A stretch of 64,000 bases of DNA from PALSA-1006 sp041660815 (GCA_041660815.1 JBAZVN010000003.1:1-64000); one strand, 5' to 3'. Counted from the first letter of the stretch, positions 43,775 to 52,995 are shown. Notes: generated by a model not told the origin, from the sequence alone. Made by a program: numbers and translations.

Positions 43775-46489
43775 TTAACCGCTGTGCGGGATTTCGACCA
43801 CAATTTTCGTGCCTTTTCCCGGTGCCGATTTAATATCCAAATAACATCCTGCAACATGCGCCATTTCACGCATATTGATTAGCCCCAATCCAATACTGCT
43901 TCTTTGCAGCAACTCTTTGTGGTCATAACCAATACCGTCATCTTGGATGGTAAACAGCAGGTTCCCGTCATTATTGTCAAACTTAATATAAATTGAGGAT
44001 GCTTTGGCGTGCTTGGATGTGTTGGTCAAAGCCTCCTGAAGCACACGGAACAGCATTGACTCCAAGTTGGCCTCCAGACGCTTATCAGGAGTCGCACACT
44101 CGAAATGAACGGCAATTTGGGTGCGCTGTGTAAAGCGCGCGGCATACGCCTCTATTGCGGCAGGCAATCCGGCGTAATCCAACAAAGGCGGACGCATATC
44201 GGTGCAGATTTCACGAATACTAAGCGTGGTGTCTTCCAGTAACGCACGTGTATCTTCGAGTTGATCGCGCAAATTTTCGAATTCTTTCATCGTCAATTCA
44301 CCTTCGATCAGGTTTAAATTAATTTGAATGGCGGCTAAATTGGGACTGGTGCGATCATGCAATTCACCCGCCAAGCGGCGCCGTTCATTTTCCTGGGCAC
44401 TTACGATGTGATGCGAAGCATCTTTTAGCAACTCAATGTATCCGGCCCGCTCCTGATTCATTTTTTTATGCTCAGTCATGTCGTACAAAGTTGACCGACT
44501 CAGTAAAAATTCCCCGGTCTCATCATAAATTGCGCTGGCACTGAAGTTTACGGGCAGACAGCTTCCATCTTTGCGCACCAACTCAAGTTCTACATTATGA
44601 ATTTCGCCCTGTTGCATAAACTTGGCAAATGATGATCTAAACACCGGAATGGAACGGGGCGTCAGAATATCGGCAAAATTTTTCTTGCCTACCACCTCCT
44701 CCTCTTTGTAGCCCAACCATTTAAGTTCGGTATGATTAATCCGCTGAATTTTTCCATCCCTATCCAGGGAATGATAGCCACACGGTGCTTTTTGATATAA
44801 ATCGCGAATTTCTTGTGCAGAGTTAAATACTTGCCCGTATAACTCCTCCTGTTTTTCTTCCAAAAATTTGCGCTCGGTGATATCAACATGGGTAATCACC
44901 ACTCCTTTTTGTACAGTGCCGGACAAAGCTCGGACATCCATATTAAACCAGCGCCGCTGCTCAGAAGAGTGGCGGGGATATTCAATGCTAAATTGCGTTA
45001 GCTTGCCGCCCAATACATCTCGAATTCCCGAGTAAGCATCCTGGTTATTATTGCCCGTAAAATACTGGTCGACGTTTTGTAAGGCAGCCAAATAATTGTC
45101 GCCCAAGCCGGTATTTGCTGCAGGTTTTCCGGGCTCCAGACTATTTTCCAAGGCACTGCGTTGCCACGGTTCATTTACCGCAATGATGTTTGCCTGCTGA
45201 TCCAACACCACAATTTGGGCGGGAATTGAATCAAGAATATCCTGCTTAAGTAACTTGCTGTTTATTAAAGATTTTTTTCTGTCGCCAAGATTTTTCAATA
45301 TAACATTGAACGCGTTGATTAATGCGCCAATCTCATCCTGACGGGTCACCGGTAATTCCCGGGTTTGCTCGTCGGAATCGGCTAAAGCAACCAGTTTTTC
45401 AGTGGCCTCCAGCATCGGCGTTAACTGGCGTTTGATCATCCACCAAGTCAGCATGCACACTAGCAGGGTTAAGATAATAACCGACAAAAATATGCGCTGC
45501 TGCATAACTTGAATAGGATAAAAAGCTTCCGTTGTGGGCAATACCGAAGCTACAAACCAGCCTGCAGCCGGCATCCATTTGGCCGATGCCAGTACTTCTT
45601 TACCTGCTGTATTGATATGTATTTCAGTGCCTTCTTTGCCCCCCATAAAATTTTCGATATGCGGTTTTTTGTCCGGCGCAGGCAAAGGCTGCATGATGCG
45701 ACTTCTGTCGGATGAGGTAAGAATCATTCTATTTTTTGGGTCGACCAGCAGAAAGTAACCTTTGCGGTTTTGCCAGTTATTGCTCAACAAACTAAAGAAG
45801 CTGGAGTGCTCCAGCAGCGTAACGCCCACCAGCACACCGATAACTTTATGGTTCTGGTCGTGAATGGGCGCCGCCATACTGAGCATTGGCACTGCAGATT
45901 TTTTATCAATGACCGCTTGACCAATACTTGTTTTTCCCTGCCTTAATACGGCCTGCACATAATCACGGTCCAGGTAATTTTCGCCAATACGCGAATGCGT
46001 TAACCGGGTGTCTGCCACAACCATACCGCTTTGATTTAAAACGAAAATACCATCATTAAAATGAAATCTCCCGAGAATTCGCTGATCGCTAAAATTTTGC
46101 ATCGCGGCCGGATTATTGAGCATCGTGGAATTTATCTGGCTCGCGGAAAATTCCAAAACTTGCAGACGCTCCGATATTTCACGATTTACATCCTCGGCAA
46201 CATAACTCACTGTCGCAAACTGCTGATCCCCCAGCAAACGCTGCATATCCACACGCAATGTTTGGCTGATTAAAATCGCCAAAGTCCACATGCTCAACAG
46301 AAATATGAGCAGCATAAATAAGGTCATTCTGGTTTTAATCGACCAGGAAGAAATATTCAGTTTGTTGCGCCAGCGGGAGAGGTCTGCACCGGATTCAGGA
46401 GAAACGGGATTTTCAGGTCGAGCGGGATTTGCTGCCGCAACGGGTTCCAGCAATCGGTTGCCAAATAGATTTTTTATGGAGAAAAGCAT
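43775..46489 (-). CDS. Membrane dCache-HAMP-PAS-PAS-HisKA_3 sensor histidine kinase
   Basis: 904 residues. Two membrane helices (about 54-76 and 333-353) flank a periplasmic double Cache domain (MVVADTRLTHSRIGENYLDRDYVQAVLRQGKTSIG, VIGVLVGVTLLE). HAMP, two PAS domains (AQIVVLDQQANIIAVNEPWQR; LYQKAPCGYHSLDRDGKI), a HisKA_3 domain (ELHDRTSPNLAAIQINLNLI) and HATPase (FRVLQEALTNTSKHAKA, DDGIGYD, GLGLINMREMAHVAG) follow. Its second half is paralogous with the downstream kinase, 11 bases away. It is the only membrane sensor of the three kinases here and probably perceives a periplasmic ligand. Confidence 0.92.
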   Translation of the reverse strand: MLFSIKNLFGNRLLEPVAAANPARPENPVSPESGADLSRWRNKLNISSWSIKTRMTLFMLLIFLLSMWTLAILISQTLRVDMQRLLGDQQFATVSYVAEDVNREISERLQVLEFSASQINSTMLNNPAAMQNFSDQRILGRFHFNDGIFVLNQSGMVVADTRLTHSRIGENYLDRDYVQAVLRQGKTSIGQAVIDKKSAVPMLSMAAPIHDQNHKVIGVLVGVTLLEHSSFFSLLSNNWQNRKGYFLLVDPKNRMILTSSDRSRIMQPLPAPDKKPHIENFMGGKEGTEIHINTAGKEVLASAKWMPAAGWFVASVLPTTEAFYPIQVMQQRIFLSVIILTLLVCMLTWWMIKRQLTPMLEATEKLVALADSDEQTRELPVTRQDEIGALINAFNVILKNLGDRKKSLINSKLLKQDILDSIPAQIVVLDQQANIIAVNEPWQRSALENSLEPGKPAANTGLGDNYLAALQNVDQYFTGNNNQDAYSGIRDVLGGKLTQFSIEYPRHSSEQRRWFNMDVRALSGTVQKGVVITHVDITERKFLEEKQEELYGQVFNSAQEIRDLYQKAPCGYHSLDRDGKIQRINHTELKWLGYKEEEVVGKKNFADILTPRSIPVFRSSFAKFMQQGEIHNVELELVRKDGSCLPVNFSASAIYDETGEFLLSRSTLYDMTEHKKMNQERAGYIELLKDASHHIVSAQENERRRLAGELHDRTSPNLAAIQINLNLIEGELTMKEFENLRDQLEDTRALLEDTTLSIREICTDMRPPLLDYAGLPAAIEAYAARFTQRTQIAVHFECATPDKRLEANLESMLFRVLQEALTNTSKHAKASSIYIKFDNNDGNLLFTIQDDGIGYDHKELLQRSSIGLGLINMREMAHVAGCYLDIKSAPGKGTKIVVEIPHSG

Positions 46490-46722
46490 GCTGAAATTGA
46501 CTATCCCGTAATGTGACGCCCGGCAAGTAAGAATTCCAAATTCGGCAAAGCGGGATTAGAGCATAAGGCCCTCTTGATGCCCATCACTAAGCGAATGAAA
46601 ATATTTAAATTACCGGTTTGCAGGTAGTGCAGAGTAACGATAAACAGGTAGTGGATAACTGAAGGGCGCCCTGAAAAGATAGAGTGAAATCACTTTCTGC
46701 TCTCTCGCCCCGGAAATTTAAA

Positions 46723-46760
46723 TTGATCAACGGGGGAGCATGCGCATATAATTTGCGCAT
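46723..46760 (+). promoter_or_regulatory. ccdAB promoter and overlapping operator
   Basis: TTGATC (46723-46728) and TATAAT (46747-46752) are 18 bases apart. The -10 box sits inside a 21-bp dyad with arms ATGCGCA (46740-46746) and TGCGCAT (46754-46760). Antitoxin-toxin complexes of this family repress their own promoter, so this is the expected autoregulatory operator. The likely transcript start is about 18 bases before the ccdA ATG. Confidence 0.7.
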
Positions 46761-46777
46761 TGTTTATGGGGATCATT

Positions 46778-47026
46778 ATGTCAACCTTTCACTTCGATAC
46801 GTCCGCCCCTAAAAAAGCAACCAATCTCAGCATTAATTCCGATTTACTACGCCAAGCCAAAGAGCTGAATATTAATTTGTCTCATCAAGTTGAAGGCTAT
46901 TTGTCCGAATTGGTGCGCAAAACCAAAGAGCAGCGATGGCTGGCCGAAAATGCGCAGGCGATCGCAGCGTATAACGAACGCATTGAGCGGGATGGTGTAT
47001 TCAGCGATGGATTGCGGAGATTTTGA
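46778..47026 (+). CDS. ccdA: Antitoxin CcdA
   Basis: 82 residues. The N-terminal ribbon-helix-helix (ATNLSINSDLLRQAKELNINLS) binds DNA. The C-terminal part (RWLAENAQAIAAYNERIERDGVFSDGLRRF) is the toxin-neutralising tail, with the family-typical ending. The ATG at 46778 follows GGGG. Its stop overlaps the ccdB start (TGATG). Confidence 0.93.
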   Translation: MSTFHFDTSAPKKATNLSINSDLLRQAKELNINLSHQVEGYLSELVRKTKEQRWLAENAQAIAAYNERIERDGVFSDGLRRF

Positions 47027-47340
47027 TGGCACAGTTCGATGTGTATCTCAATCCCAACCCGGCTACCAATAGTGCCATTCCGTATTACTTAAATGTGCAA
47101 GCCGATCTGCTCGACAGCTTGAACACACGGGTCATCGTGCCCTTGGTGAAAGAAGAAGAAACAGGTAAAACGGTCAAAGACCTCCATCTAAAATTCAAGA
47201 TAAAAGGAGACACCGTTGTAATGTCCACAGCGGAGTTAGCCGGTTTGCCGATTCGCGCTTTGGGTGACAAAGTAGTCTCACTCAAAAACAAACGCGATGA
47301 AATTATTGCCGCACTCGATCTGGTGTTTACTGGATTTTAA
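47026..47340 (+). CDS. ccdB: Toxin CcdB (gyrase inhibitor family)
   Basis: 104 residues, full family length (F-plasmid CcdB is 101). It starts AQFDVYLNPNPAT and contains YYLNVQADLLDSLNTRVIVPL. CcdB of F poisons DNA gyrase through a C-terminal Trp-Gly-Ile. Here the C-terminus is FTGF, so the Trp is Thr and the Ile is Phe; gyrase poisoning may be weakened or altered. It is coupled to ccdA by a one-base overlap. It ends 43 bases before metH, and no terminator separates them. Confidence 0.92.
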   Translation: MAQFDVYLNPNPATNSAIPYYLNVQADLLDSLNTRVIVPLVKEEETGKTVKDLHLKFKIKGDTVVMSTAELAGLPIRALGDKVVSLKNKRDEIIAALDLVFTGF

Positions 47341-47383
47341 AACCAAGCCCTACACAATAATTGATCGAATGGAACGACACACC

Positions 47384-50300
47384 ATGAACAAAAAACTTTC
47401 TCGTATCGAAGACCTTTTACAACAGCGTATCCTGATTTTGGACGGCGCGATGGGCACAATGATTCAGCGCTACAAGCTGACCGAAGCGGATTATCGCGGC
47501 ACGCGTTTCGCCGATTGGCATCGCGACCTCAAGGGTAACAATGATCTGTTACTGATCACCAAGCCCGACGTTATTAAAGCGATTCACAGCGAATATCTGG
47601 CGGCGGGCGCGGACATCATCGAGACCAACACCTTCGGCGCGAATGCCACCACCCTGAACGCTTACGGTATGTCCTCACTCAATTACGAGCTGAATGTGGC
47701 CGGTGCGCGCATTGCGCGCGAAGCGTGCGACGCTTACAGCACGCCGGACAAACCGCGCTTCGTCGCCGGTGTACTGGGGCCGACCGATAAGACCGCCACC
47801 ATTTCACCCGATGTGAACGACCCTGCGGCGCGCAACATCACTTTCGATAAACTGGTGGCCGATTATTCCGACGCGACGCGCGGCCTGATGGATGGCGGAA
47901 CCGACCTTATTCTGATCGAGACCATCTTCGACACTTTGAATGCCAAGGCAGCCATCTTCGCGGTGAAAGCGGTATTTGCAGAACGCAACACCTCGTTGCC
48001 GATCATGATCTCCGGCACGATTACCGATGCCTCAGGCCGTACTTTGACGGGACAGGTCACCGAGGCTTTTTACAATTCGCTGGCGCATGCGAATCCGATT
48101 TCCATCGGCTTGAACTGCGCCCTCGGCGCGGAAGAGTTGCGTCAGTACATCGAAGAAATGTCGCGCGTTTCCAACTGCTATGTGAGCGCGCATCCCAATG
48201 CCGGTCTACCCAATCCGCTGGCGGAATCCGGCTACGACGACACACCTGAAAACATGGCGGGGCACATTAAAGAGTGGGCAAGCAGCGGCTTCCTCAACAT
48301 CATCGGCGGCTGTTGCGGTACTTCGCCCGCCTTCATCAAAGCGATCGCTGATGTCGTCAAAGACATCGCGCCGCGCAAGATACCGAGCAATCCGGTTGAG
48401 TGCCGCTTATCCGGACTGGAGCCGTTCAATATCGGCGACGATTCCTTATTCGTTAACGTCGGCGAACGCGCCAACGTAACCGGCTCGGCAAAGTTTAAGC
48501 GATTGATTATAGAGGGGAATTTTGAAGAGGCCTTGGAAGTCGCCAAGCAGCAAGTGGAAACCGGCGCACAGGTGATCGACGTGAACATGGACGAAGCCAT
48601 GCTGGACGGCGAAGCATCAATGGTGAAGTTCTTAAACCTCATCGCCTCCGAACCGGATATAAGCCGCGTCCCGCTGATGATCGACTCTTCCAAGTGGAGC
48701 ATTATCGAGGCGGGCTTAAAGTGTGTGCAGGGCAAATCCATCGTCAACTCGATCTCGCTCAAAGAGGGCGAAGCCAACTTTATCAGACAGGCAAATCTGG
48801 TGCGCCAATACGGTGCGGCCGCGGTGGTCATGGCCTTTGACGAGGACGGCCAAGCCGACACCTATAAACGCAAAATTGACATCTGCAAACGCAGCTATGA
48901 CATTCTGGTCAACGAGATCGGATTTCCGCCCGAAGACATTATCTTCGACCCGAACATCTTCGCGATTGCAACTGGGATTGAAGAACACAACAACTATGCG
49001 GTGGATTTTATCAACGCCACGGCGTGGATTAGAAAAAACCTTCCCTATGCGAAAGTGAGCGGCGGCGTATCCAATGTTTCGTTCAGCTTCCGGGGCAACG
49101 AGCCGGTACGCGAAGCGATCCATACGGTGTTTCTGTATCACGCCATCAAAGCCGGCATGAACATGGGCATCGTCAACGCCGGACAACTCGGCGTGTACGA
49201 AGAAATTCCACGTGACCTGCGCGACGCGGTGGAAGACGTGGTGCTGAATCGTCATCCCGATGCGGGCGAGAAACTGGTCAAGATGGCAGAGTCCGTCAAA
49301 GGCGGAGGCAAAGAACAGGTTGAAGATTTGGAATGGCGCAAAGGCACGGTGCAGGAACGCCTGACCCACGCCTTGGTGCGCGGCATCACCACCTTCATCG
49401 TGGAAGACACCGAAGAAGCGCGCCTGCAGGCCAAATTCCCGGTTGAAGTGATCGAGGGCCCGCTGATGACCGGCATGAATTTCGTCGGCGATTTGTTTGG
49501 CGCAGGCAAGATGTTTTTGCCGCAAGTAGTGAAATCGGCGCGCGTGATGAAGCAGGCCGTGGCGCATCTGATTCCCTATATCGAAGCTGAAAAACTGCGC
49601 TCCGGCGACACCAGCACCAAGGGCAAAATCGTCATGGCCACCGTGAAAGGTGACGTGCATGACATCGGCAAGAACATCGTCACCGTGGTGTTGCAGTGCA
49701 ATAACTTTGAAGTGGTGAACATGGGCGTGATGGTGCCCTGCCAACAAATTCTCGACACCGCGCGCGAACACAAAGCCGACGTGATCGGGCTGTCCGGTTT
49801 GATCACCCCGTCGCTGGAAGAGATGGCGCACGTCGCCAAAGAGATGGAACGTCAGGGCTTCAAAATTCCGCTGCTGATCGGCGGCGCGACCACTTCGCGC
49901 GTGCATACTGCGGTGAAGATCGAGCCTAATTATCCAAGCGGCCAAGTGGTATACGTTACCGATGCCTCGCGCGCCGTGGGCGTGTGCAGCAATTTGCTGA
50001 GCAACACCACGCGCGATAGTTACATCGCCGAAATCAAAGCCGACTATCAGGCCGCACGCGAGCAGCACGAAGGCAAGAAGGGCAAAGCGAGTTACGTCTC
50101 GTTGGACGACGCGCGCAAGCACGGCCTGAAGACCGATTGGAAGAAAGTTACGCCGACCAAACCCAAGTTACTCGGCGTGCAGAAGCTGGAAAATTACCCC
50201 CTGGAAATTTTGGTTGACTACATTGATTGGTCGCCGTTCTTCCAGGCATGGGAACTGGCCGGACGTTACCCGAAGATTCTGCAAGATGAGGTAGTGGGTG

Positions 50301-51070
50301 TGGAAGCGACCAAGCTGTTCGCCGATGCCCAAGCCATGTTGAAAAAGATCATCAAAGAAAAATGGCTTACCGCCAATGCGGTATTCGGCCTGTTCCCCGC
50401 GAATACTGTGAATAGCGATGACATTGAAATTTACACGGATGACACCCGCAAAAAAGTAGCCATGACCTGGCACAACTTGCGTCAGCAAACCAAGAAGCCA
50501 GCGGATATTCCAAACTACTGTCTGGCCGATTACATTGCGCCGAAATCGTCCAAAGTTAAAGATTACATCGGTGGTTTTGCGGTCACAACAGGTTTGGGTA
50601 TTGAGCAGCGCGTGGCGAAATTTGAATCACAACATGATGATTACAATGCAATTTTATTAAAGGCGCTGGCGGATCGCTTGGCCGAAGCTTTTGCCGAACA
50701 TTTGCACCTGCGTGTGCGCCGCGAGTTCTGGGGCTATGCCACCGATGAAGGCTTGAGCAACGACGACCTCATCGCCGAAAAATATCAAGGCATCCGCCCC
50801 GCACCCGGCTATCCCGCCTGCCCCGAGCATAGCGAAAAAGGGCCGTTATTCGAACTGTTGCAAGCACCAAAGAACGCAAGCATCACCCTCACCGAGAGCT
50901 TCGCCATGCTGCCTACCGCTGCTGTGAGCGGCTTCTACTTCTCGCATCCGCAGGCGCAGTATTTCGCTACGGGCAAAGTGGATAAGGATCAGGTGGCGGA
51001 TTATGCAAAGCGAAAAGATTGGACGGTGGAAGAAGCGGAGCGGTGGTTAGCGCCGGTGTTGAGTTACTAA
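47384..51070 (+). CDS. metH: Cobalamin-dependent methionine synthase
   Basis: 1228 residues, as in E. coli MetH (1227). It transfers the methyl group of 5-methyltetrahydrofolate to homocysteine via methylcobalamin. Domains in order: homocysteine-binding (about 1-325, zinc Cys in LNCALGAEE and GGCCGTSP), pterin-binding (about 355-620; NVGERANVTGSAKFK), cobalamin-binding (about 650-900; DVHDIGKNIV with the cobalt-ligand His) and the C-terminal AdoMet-binding activation domain (RPAPGYPACPEHSEK). I chose the ATG at 47384 to match the family N-terminus; the frame is open into ccdB. No cobalamin or SAM riboswitch fits in the 43-bp gap, so transcription may come from the ccdAB promoter or from within ccdAB. 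Confidence 0.97.
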   Translation: MNKKLSRIEDLLQQRILILDGAMGTMIQRYKLTEADYRGTRFADWHRDLKGNNDLLLITKPDVIKAIHSEYLAAGADIIETNTFGANATTLNAYGMSSLNYELNVAGARIAREACDAYSTPDKPRFVAGVLGPTDKTATISPDVNDPAARNITFDKLVADYSDATRGLMDGGTDLILIETIFDTLNAKAAIFAVKAVFAERNTSLPIMISGTITDASGRTLTGQVTEAFYNSLAHANPISIGLNCALGAEELRQYIEEMSRVSNCYVSAHPNAGLPNPLAESGYDDTPENMAGHIKEWASSGFLNIIGGCCGTSPAFIKAIADVVKDIAPRKIPSNPVECRLSGLEPFNIGDDSLFVNVGERANVTGSAKFKRLIIEGNFEEALEVAKQQVETGAQVIDVNMDEAMLDGEASMVKFLNLIASEPDISRVPLMIDSSKWSIIEAGLKCVQGKSIVNSISLKEGEANFIRQANLVRQYGAAAVVMAFDEDGQADTYKRKIDICKRSYDILVNEIGFPPEDIIFDPNIFAIATGIEEHNNYAVDFINATAWIRKNLPYAKVSGGVSNVSFSFRGNEPVREAIHTVFLYHAIKAGMNMGIVNAGQLGVYEEIPRDLRDAVEDVVLNRHPDAGEKLVKMAESVKGGGKEQVEDLEWRKGTVQERLTHALVRGITTFIVEDTEEARLQAKFPVEVIEGPLMTGMNFVGDLFGAGKMFLPQVVKSARVMKQAVAHLIPYIEAEKLRSGDTSTKGKIVMATVKGDVHDIGKNIVTVVLQCNNFEVVNMGVMVPCQQILDTAREHKADVIGLSGLITPSLEEMAHVAKEMERQGFKIPLLIGGATTSRVHTAVKIEPNYPSGQVVYVTDASRAVGVCSNLLSNTTRDSYIAEIKADYQAAREQHEGKKGKASYVSLDDARKHGLKTDWKKVTPTKPKLLGVQKLENYPLEILVDYIDWSPFFQAWELAGRYPKILQDEVVGVEATKLFADAQAMLKKIIKEKWLTANAVFGLFPANTVNSDDIEIYTDDTRKKVAMTWHNLRQQTKKPADIPNYCLADYIAPKSSKVKDYIGGFAVTTGLGIEQRVAKFESQHDDYNAILLKALADRLAEAFAEHLHLRVRREFWGYATDEGLSNDDLIAEKYQGIRPAPGYPACPEHSEKGPLFELLQAPKNASITLTESFAMLPTAAVSGFYFSHPQAQYFATGKVDKDQVADYAKRKDWTVEEAERWLAPVLSY

Positions 51071-51591
51071 AAGAGAAACATGAAATAAGAATTTAAGGCT
51101 TGGGCAAAGGCGTATCTATTGAAACACATGTTGATACCTCGTTTGGGTTGGAAATCTATCTTTCCGTAATCGAAATTTTTGAAACTGCAAGGGAGGTAAT
51201 CATGGAAAATTCAAATGAAGGCATGTGTTTGGTGCGGAGTTGCGTTCCTGCGGAGCCTGGTGGAAAACTTCCAACCCAAACGAGAGATAGATGTGTGTAA
51301 CGTGTGATGTTTTCCAAGAGTGAACGTGGAAGGTTCGATTCCTTCCCTCCGCACCAATTTGATACGAAGCTGGGCACTACTGGTAGTGTGCCCGGCTTCC
51401 AGGCAGAAATTACCGCTGCTAACCGAAGCGTTTGGTCGCCGTAAGGCAGTCCAACTATCGACATTGCTCAAGGCAATCAGGGAGAATGGAAAAGAGAAGG
51501 CAAAGCAATAAACTCCCGCATCTCTTTTTACCGCAATATTCAAGATCTAAAGAAAGTTGGCTTGTTGGACTAACAGCAAATCTTCGCTTCT
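51071..51591. other. Non-coding gap with tRNA-end remnant
   Basis: This 521-bp region after metH contains no ORF I believe. Short ORFs on both strands cross the tRNA-like sequence and encode peptides of the spurious REGIEPST type. It holds the tRNA-like 3' end (51328-51356) and a hairpin with arms GGGCACTAC and GTAGTGTGCCC at about 51371-51393. It marks the boundary between metH and accessory-type genes. Confidence 0.55.
51328..51356 (+). other. tRNA 3'-end-like remnant (T arm, acceptor strand and CCA)
   Basis: GAAGG-TTCGATT-CCTTC forms a perfect 5-bp T stem with a canonical seven-base T loop. It is followed by the seven-base acceptor strand CCTCCGC, discriminator A and CCA. A matching 5' half (GCGGAGG plus D and anticodon arms) is not present. 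The nearest partial matches, GCGGAGT at 51234 and GCGGAGC at 51250, do not yield a cloverleaf. A73 with a G1-C72 pair would fit tRNA-Leu. It is best read as a leftover tRNA end of the kind created by island integration. Confidence 0.55.
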
Positions 51592-52893
51592 ATGAGTAAC
51601 GCAGACACTCCACCAATCGAGGTGCCATCATCTCAAGATGAGATCGAAACTTCTCTGACTAGAGAGGCGCTATACGCACTTGTTTGGTCTGAGCCGATGC
51701 TGAGAGTGGGCGAGCGATTCGGTGTCTCTTCAAGCTACATGGCGAGAGTTTGTACTCATATGAATGTGCCACGCCCAGATCGTGGATATTGGGCCAAGCT
51801 TGCTGTTGGCAAAGCGAAAGATCAAATCCTACTTCCGACAGCACAGCCGGGTGATGTACTTGTTTGGTCCAAGGGTGGCGGCATACACGCACCGGCCCTG
51901 AAGCCTAAGCCCCCTGATCGAGTGAAGCGAGTGCAAGTGGTGCAGAAAATTCACACGAACCTGCACCCCATTCTCACTGGAGCGAAAGAACTTTTCGAGT
52001 CCAGTGGATTGTCTTATGAAGGTGGATATCTCAAGCCTAGTAAAAAATTGCTCGTAGATTTGGTTGTGACCAAGAACGGTCTCGATCGGGCACTGTCATT
52101 TACCAATCAGTTGTTCCTGACGCTTGAGGAGCGCGGCTATCGCGTCGTAATAGCGCCAAGTAGTGAGTACTTTCATCGAGAAGATGTTGATGAATGCGAG
52201 GTCTCAAAAAAGTCCAACCGATATAACAATCTGTGGTCACCGCTTAGGGTGACTGTGGTTTATATAGGAACAGTGGCGATTGGACTGACGATTATCGAAA
52301 TGTCCGAGGAAGTACCAGTTCGCTACGTCAATGGCGACTATGTTCGTGAGTCGGATTACGTTCCGCAGAAACGTGGAAGATATGCCGCACATACTTGGAC
52401 AACGACGAAAGACCTTCCAACGGGTAGGCTGTGCTTGCAGGCATACTCGCCGTATCCGAGGACGAGCTGGAGCAAGCAGTGGAGAGAAACGAAAGCTACG
52501 CAGGACATTGGTGACCGGATCAAAGCTATTGTGAAAGATTTAGAGGTGGCTGCCGTAGAGGTTGCCCGCCTAGCTGAAGAGGCACTGCGCCAAGCTGAGA
52601 TCGAGCATCAGAAATGGGAGACTCAGCGTCGCGAGTGGCAGCGTAAAGAGGAAGAACGCCGACGTGCTGAGGCAATCAAGAAGAGTAATGAAGAACTAAT
52701 CGGGATCATCGATGAGTGGGCTCAAGCGAATCGTGTCGAACAATTCTTTGCTGATGCAGAGCGGCGAGCGGAGAAATTGGATGAAGGTGAGAAGCTCAAG
52801 CTGTTAGATCGACTTAGGCGTGCTCGTGAGTTGATTGGTAACACCGATGCACTTGAGCATTTCTTGAAGTGGAAGTCGCCTGAAGAGCGATAG
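51592..52893 (+). CDS. Unknown protein with N-terminal HTH-like segment and C-terminal coiled coil
   Basis: 433 residues. Residues about 22-75 (LTREALYALVWSEPMLRVGERFGVSSSYMARVCTHMNVPRPDRGYWAKL) look like a helix-turn-helix with a characteristic PRPxRGYWAK exit, common in proteins of mobile regions. The middle (about 130-290) is a mixed alpha/beta domain that I do not recognise. Residues about 305-385 are a highly charged coiled coil. No catalytic motif is evident. Codon use looks less GC-rich than in metH. The ATG lacks a good ribosome site. It lies just after the tRNA-like remnant and 101 bases before a Fic gene, so a defence or mobile-element role is possible. Confidence 0.72.
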   Translation: MSNADTPPIEVPSSQDEIETSLTREALYALVWSEPMLRVGERFGVSSSYMARVCTHMNVPRPDRGYWAKLAVGKAKDQILLPTAQPGDVLVWSKGGGIHAPALKPKPPDRVKRVQVVQKIHTNLHPILTGAKELFESSGLSYEGGYLKPSKKLLVDLVVTKNGLDRALSFTNQLFLTLEERGYRVVIAPSSEYFHREDVDECEVSKKSNRYNNLWSPLRVTVVYIGTVAIGLTIIEMSEEVPVRYVNGDYVRESDYVPQKRGRYAAHTWTTTKDLPTGRLCLQAYSPYPRTSWSKQWRETKATQDIGDRIKAIVKDLEVAAVEVARLAEEALRQAEIEHQKWETQRREWQRKEEERRRAEAIKKSNEELIGIIDEWAQANRVEQFFADAERRAEKLDEGEKLKLLDRLRRARELIGNTDALEHFLKWKSPEER

Positions 52894-52912
52894 CTAATCC
52901 CCATGCACAAGC

Positions 52913-52944
52913 TATGCGGCGAATATGCAGATATTCGCCGCATA
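52913..52944. promoter_or_regulatory. Upstream operator palindrome of the Fic gene
   Basis: Perfect 14-bp arms (TATGCGGCGAATAT and ATATTCGCCGCATA) around a 4-base spacer. A second copy of the same dyad overlaps the Fic start codon. Its centre is about 52.5 bp from that of the second copy. Confidence 0.8.
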
Positions 52945-52959
52945 AATTGCGTCTAATGA

Positions 52960-52988
52960 TTGTTGGTGCGGCGAATAGCTGATATATT
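52960..52988 (+). promoter_or_regulatory. Probable promoter of the Fic gene
   Basis: TTGTTG (52960-52965) and TATATT (52983-52988) are 17 bases apart. The -10 lies inside the downstream operator. Initiation seven bases after the -10 would fall on the A of the ATG, giving a leaderless mRNA, consistent with no ribosome site before the start. Confidence 0.5.
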
Positions 52989-52995
52989 CACCGCA
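52967..52995. promoter_or_regulatory. Downstream operator palindrome overlapping the Fic start codon
   Basis: Arms TGCGGCGAATA (52967-52977) and TATTCACCGCA (52985-52995) pair with one mismatch around a 7-base spacer. The dyad covers the -10 box and the first base of the start codon, so a bound protein would block transcription. Confidence 0.75.

Noticed and set aside
48716..50122. Minus-strand 468-residue ORF
   Set aside because: It lies wholly antisense to metH and its His/Gly-rich sequence follows from GC-rich codon structure on the other strand.
51156..51543. Minus-strand ORFs of 102 and 110 residues with REGIEPST- and WCGGKESN-like peptides
   Set aside because: Such peptides are typical spurious translations across tRNA 3' ends. 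They helped to reveal the tRNA remnant instead.
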